The position numbers and the translations under genes were made by a program. DNA of 46,991 nucleotides from a virus. The notes below the pieces were generated by a model. The model saw only the letters and a program-made list of their open reading frames with translations. It did not search any database and had not been told where the DNA came from. Shown here in pieces: positions 45,708-46,991 of this stretch; position 1 is the stretch's first letter; each line of letters opens with the position of its first letter. The stretch spans positions 1-46,991 of the IMG/VR virus record IMGVR_UViG_3300031576_000085; one strand, 5' to 3'.

Positions 45708-46013
45708 CTATGTGTACTCTTCAGAGTTATAGCCATGCTTGGACAGTAGATTGGCAATGTCCCGGACGATTCTGGCCGCATGGCAGTTGCACCCACTATC
45801 CCAGCCGCGCCAGAGCAGAGCATCCTTGATCTTATTGAACAGCTTGTGCCGCTCACGATCAGGCATAGCCATGACGATGGCTGCAAGCATGCTGGCCTCG
45901 ACTGGGATCATGTATCCGCATTCGGGGCATGTCAGGTCTTGGTCAGATTCAGCGGTGCACGGCGCGCTTACCCGACCGCCGCATTTCTGGCATGTCCAGT
46001 GCGTTATCATCAT
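45708..46013 (-). CDS. Zinc-ribbon protein, first gene of the minus arm
   Basis: The product is 101 residues. MMITHWTCQKCGGRVSAPCT and LTCPECGYMIP form a CxxC ... CxxC zinc ribbon (first ~35 residues). A helical part (MAMPDRERHKLFNKIKDALL, RIVRDIANLLSKHG) follows with GCNCHA. Small zinc ribbon plus helix proteins at the start of a phage operon are often regulators. AAGGGAATATTAGC precedes the ATG. The transcript probably begins near 46073. Confidence 0.75.
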   Translation of the reverse strand: MMITHWTCQKCGGRVSAPCTAESDQDLTCPECGYMIPVEASMLAAIVMAMPDRERHKLFNKIKDALLWRGWDSGCNCHAARIVRDIANLLSKHGYNSEEYT

Positions 46014-46079
46014 GCTAATATTCCCTTGCGGCTAAGAAAGTCAATCTGCATCTGCGCTCATCTGCGCCACAATTTTCAT

Positions 46080-46106
46080 ATTATACTTGCAGGCTTCAAT
46101 TTGCAA
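46080..46106 (-). promoter_or_regulatory. Minus-arm sigma70-like promoter
   Basis: On the minus strand, TTGCAA (46106-46101), a 15-base spacer and a perfect TATAAT (46085-46080). The spacer is a little short. It would drive the packaging operon. Confidence 0.6.
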
Positions 46107-46114
46107 GCTATTAT
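46087..46114 (+). promoter_or_regulatory. Plus-arm sigma70-like promoter
   Basis: TTGCAG (46087-46092), a 16-base spacer and TATTAT (46109-46114). It overlaps the opposed minus-arm promoter, so only one polymerase could sit there at a time. It would feed the cassette array. Confidence 0.5.
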
Positions 46115-46398
46115 TGGTCATGCGGGGATTCAGGCGGGTAGTGCACTATCCGAGTAAGCCCGGTTCAAAGTAAACGGAAGACGTACCGAAATGGCTAGGC
46201 TGCCCTGTTCAACCGCTCCTTATATTCAGGCTGAATCAAGCGGAGTAACTCCCCCTCCCCGCAGCCCGCAGGCCTGGGGGGCGTGGTAAACATGCAGCAT
46301 CTTCGCGCGCGTGCGAGGCTGGCGGCGCAGTCGGTAGGGTAGAAGGCTGCGGCCGGTTGGCTGCGGCGGAGCGGAGTAGGACGAACCAGGAGACAACC
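46115..46398 (+). other. Leader region before the cassette array
   Basis: No gene is seen in these 284 bases. There is a nested hairpin at about 46207-46238 (CCGCT/AGCGG enclosing ATTCAG/CTGAAT) and a GC-rich stretch (CCCCGCAGCCCGCAGG) like the beginning of the intergenic element. The end (GTAGGACGAACCAGGAG) supplies a Shine-Dalgarno of the same type as the elements. It looks like a long untranslated leader. Confidence 0.5.
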
Positions 46399-46593
46399 AT
46401 GAACCAGCAGGCAGTGCAGTACGAGTACTGGCGGGTAGAGTGCAGGCGGCCGTGGGGCAGGTGGTATCAGTGCTGGTACGGCAGTGAGGCTGCGGCTACC
46501 AGGGCACGTGACGTGCTGGCAGAGGATGGCTACGAGGCTGGCCTGCCGTGGCGGTGCAGTGAGGCGGAGTTCGAGGCGTGGCGCGCTGGGTAG
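46399..46593 (+). CDS. Small hypothetical protein, first plus-arm gene
   Basis: The product is 64 residues, Trp/Tyr/Arg-rich (YEYWRVECRRPWGRWYQCWY), followed by a helix (SEAAATRARDVLAEDGYEAG) and an acidic end. The opening resembles small phage proteins of the form Y-W-R-V-x-x-x-x-x-W-x-R-W. No role is known. The ATG follows CCAGGAGACAACC. The stop TAG 46591-46593 begins the first full element. It is probably translated early. Confidence 0.7.
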   Translation: MNQQAVQYEYWRVECRRPWGRWYQCWYGSEAAATRARDVLAEDGYEAGLPWRCSEAEFEAWRAG

Positions 46594-46693
46594 CCCCCGC
46601 AGTGCTGCCCCTGCCTGCTCCGTAGTGGTGCACGGCTGGGGCGCCGCTGACCACACCCTTGGGGTGTGATGATGGGGCGGACCAGGACCAGGA
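46594..46693 (+). repeat. Start-associated intergenic element, copy 10 (variant hairpin)
   Basis: Complete copy with the CCCCCGC arm, GTGCACGGCTGGGGCG and the second stem type at 46652-46668 (CACACCC-TTG-GGGTGTG). ATGATGGGGCGGACC and CCAGGAGT follow. Its 3' end and the coding start after it share 41 identical bases with copy 8. Confidence 0.9.
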
Positions 46694-46701
46694 GTACTGA
46701 C

Positions 46702-46944
46702 ATGCATTGCGATCAATGCCAAATGCTGGCGATCAACGGCATCGCCTGCCATGAGACGGGCTGCCCGTCGGCATGGAAGGAAGAAGAGAGAGAGTGCGCC
46801 GAGTGCGGTACGGCTTTCTGCCCTGAGCATTCGCGCGACGCCTACTGCTCTCCCTGCTGCTATGCGGCCCACAATGGCCTAGATTGCGGCTGTTATAACT
46901 GCTGGGAAGCACGTGAGATGAACGAGACAGACGCACATGCGTAG
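46702..46944 (+). CDS. Cys-rich zinc-binding protein, repeat-cassette gene
   Basis: The product is 80 residues with 15 Cys and three His (MHCDQCQMLAINGIACHETG, CAECGTAFCPEHSR, YCSPCCYAAHNGLDCGCYNC). The spacing suggests two or more zinc sites, like B-box or LIM-type fingers. Most likely it binds protein or nucleic acid. The ATG at 46702 follows AGGAGTACTGAC. The first nine codons also occur at 2800 as a broken copy. The TAG 46942-46944 begins copy 1 of the element across the closure point. Confidence 0.8.
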   Translation: MHCDQCQMLAINGIACHETGCPSAWKEEERECAECGTAFCPEHSRDAYCSPCCYAAHNGLDCGCYNCWEAREMNETDAHA

Positions 46945-46991
46945 GCTCCCGCAGTGCTGCCCCCCCCTGCCCCTCCAGGTGCACGGTGGGG
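46842..46991. repeat. Terminal redundancy, right copy
   Basis: The last 150 bases match bases 1-151 except for one C in the C run (eight here). It contains the end of the Cys-rich gene and the first half of element copy 1. It should be counted only once in the circular map. Confidence 0.95.

Noticed and set aside
46130-46190. Possible tRNA (GGTTCAAA motif)
   Set aside because: The flanking bases cannot form a T stem or acceptor stem. No other tRNA was seen.

Overview
The window is a complete tailed-phage genome written as a line. Its last 150 bases repeat its first 151 (one base differs in a C run), so the sequence closes on itself at about 46.84 kb. Terminase, portal, scaffold, capsid, adaptor and nozzle-like genes, very large internal virion proteins and no tail-sheath or tape-measure gene point to a podovirus-like particle. 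Several proteins look planctomycete (Gemmata-type): a TIGR02996-like domain, a secreted c-haem protein of a type I associate with planctomycetes, a second small cytochrome, and a CxxC protein ending PGTPEKVAVM. I infer a planctomycete host; nothing proves it. I see no DNA or RNA polymerase, primase, integrase or tRNA.

The genome has two arms that diverge from 46014-46398, where overlapping opposed sigma70-like promoters can be read. The plus arm runs 46399 to the end and on from 1 to 9760. It starts with a striking array of very small genes (about 60-165 codons), each preceded by a copy of one ~100-base intergenic element. The element supplies the upstream gene's TAG stop, an outer GC-rich arm, a 7-bp hairpin whose stem changes in a compensated way between copies, and the next gene's Shine-Dalgarno. 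Then come conserved small phage genes, a ParB-like DNA-binding protein, a TIGR02996-like protein and an SF2 helicase. Two GGCNN pentamer arrays flank the next gene.

The minus arm runs 46013 down to 9660. First is packaging: a zinc protein, a possible small terminase, a RusA resolvase and TerL. After a promoter and a terminator-like leader come the virion genes: portal, small head proteins, scaffold, capsid, adaptor and two tandem paralogues. A late accessory block (32.3-25.8 kb) follows, holding a matrixin metalloprotease, an Imm-5-like protein, two c-type cytochromes, an RMF-like protein, zinc proteins, small membrane proteins and a thermonuclease. Last are the tail nozzle-like protein, a fibre, two small membrane proteins, a glycine-rich protein, a coiled-coil virion protein and a 2,210-residue internal virion protein with a zincin-like site.

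Most genes in both arms are packed with ATGA, GTGA or TAATG overlaps, so translation is probably coupled. The non-coding space is concentrated in the repeat modules, the pentamer arrays, two candidate structured RNAs (18.8 kb and 26.2 kb) and the regulatory gaps at 41.7-42.1 and 46.0-46.4 kb. No classical endolysin was recognised.
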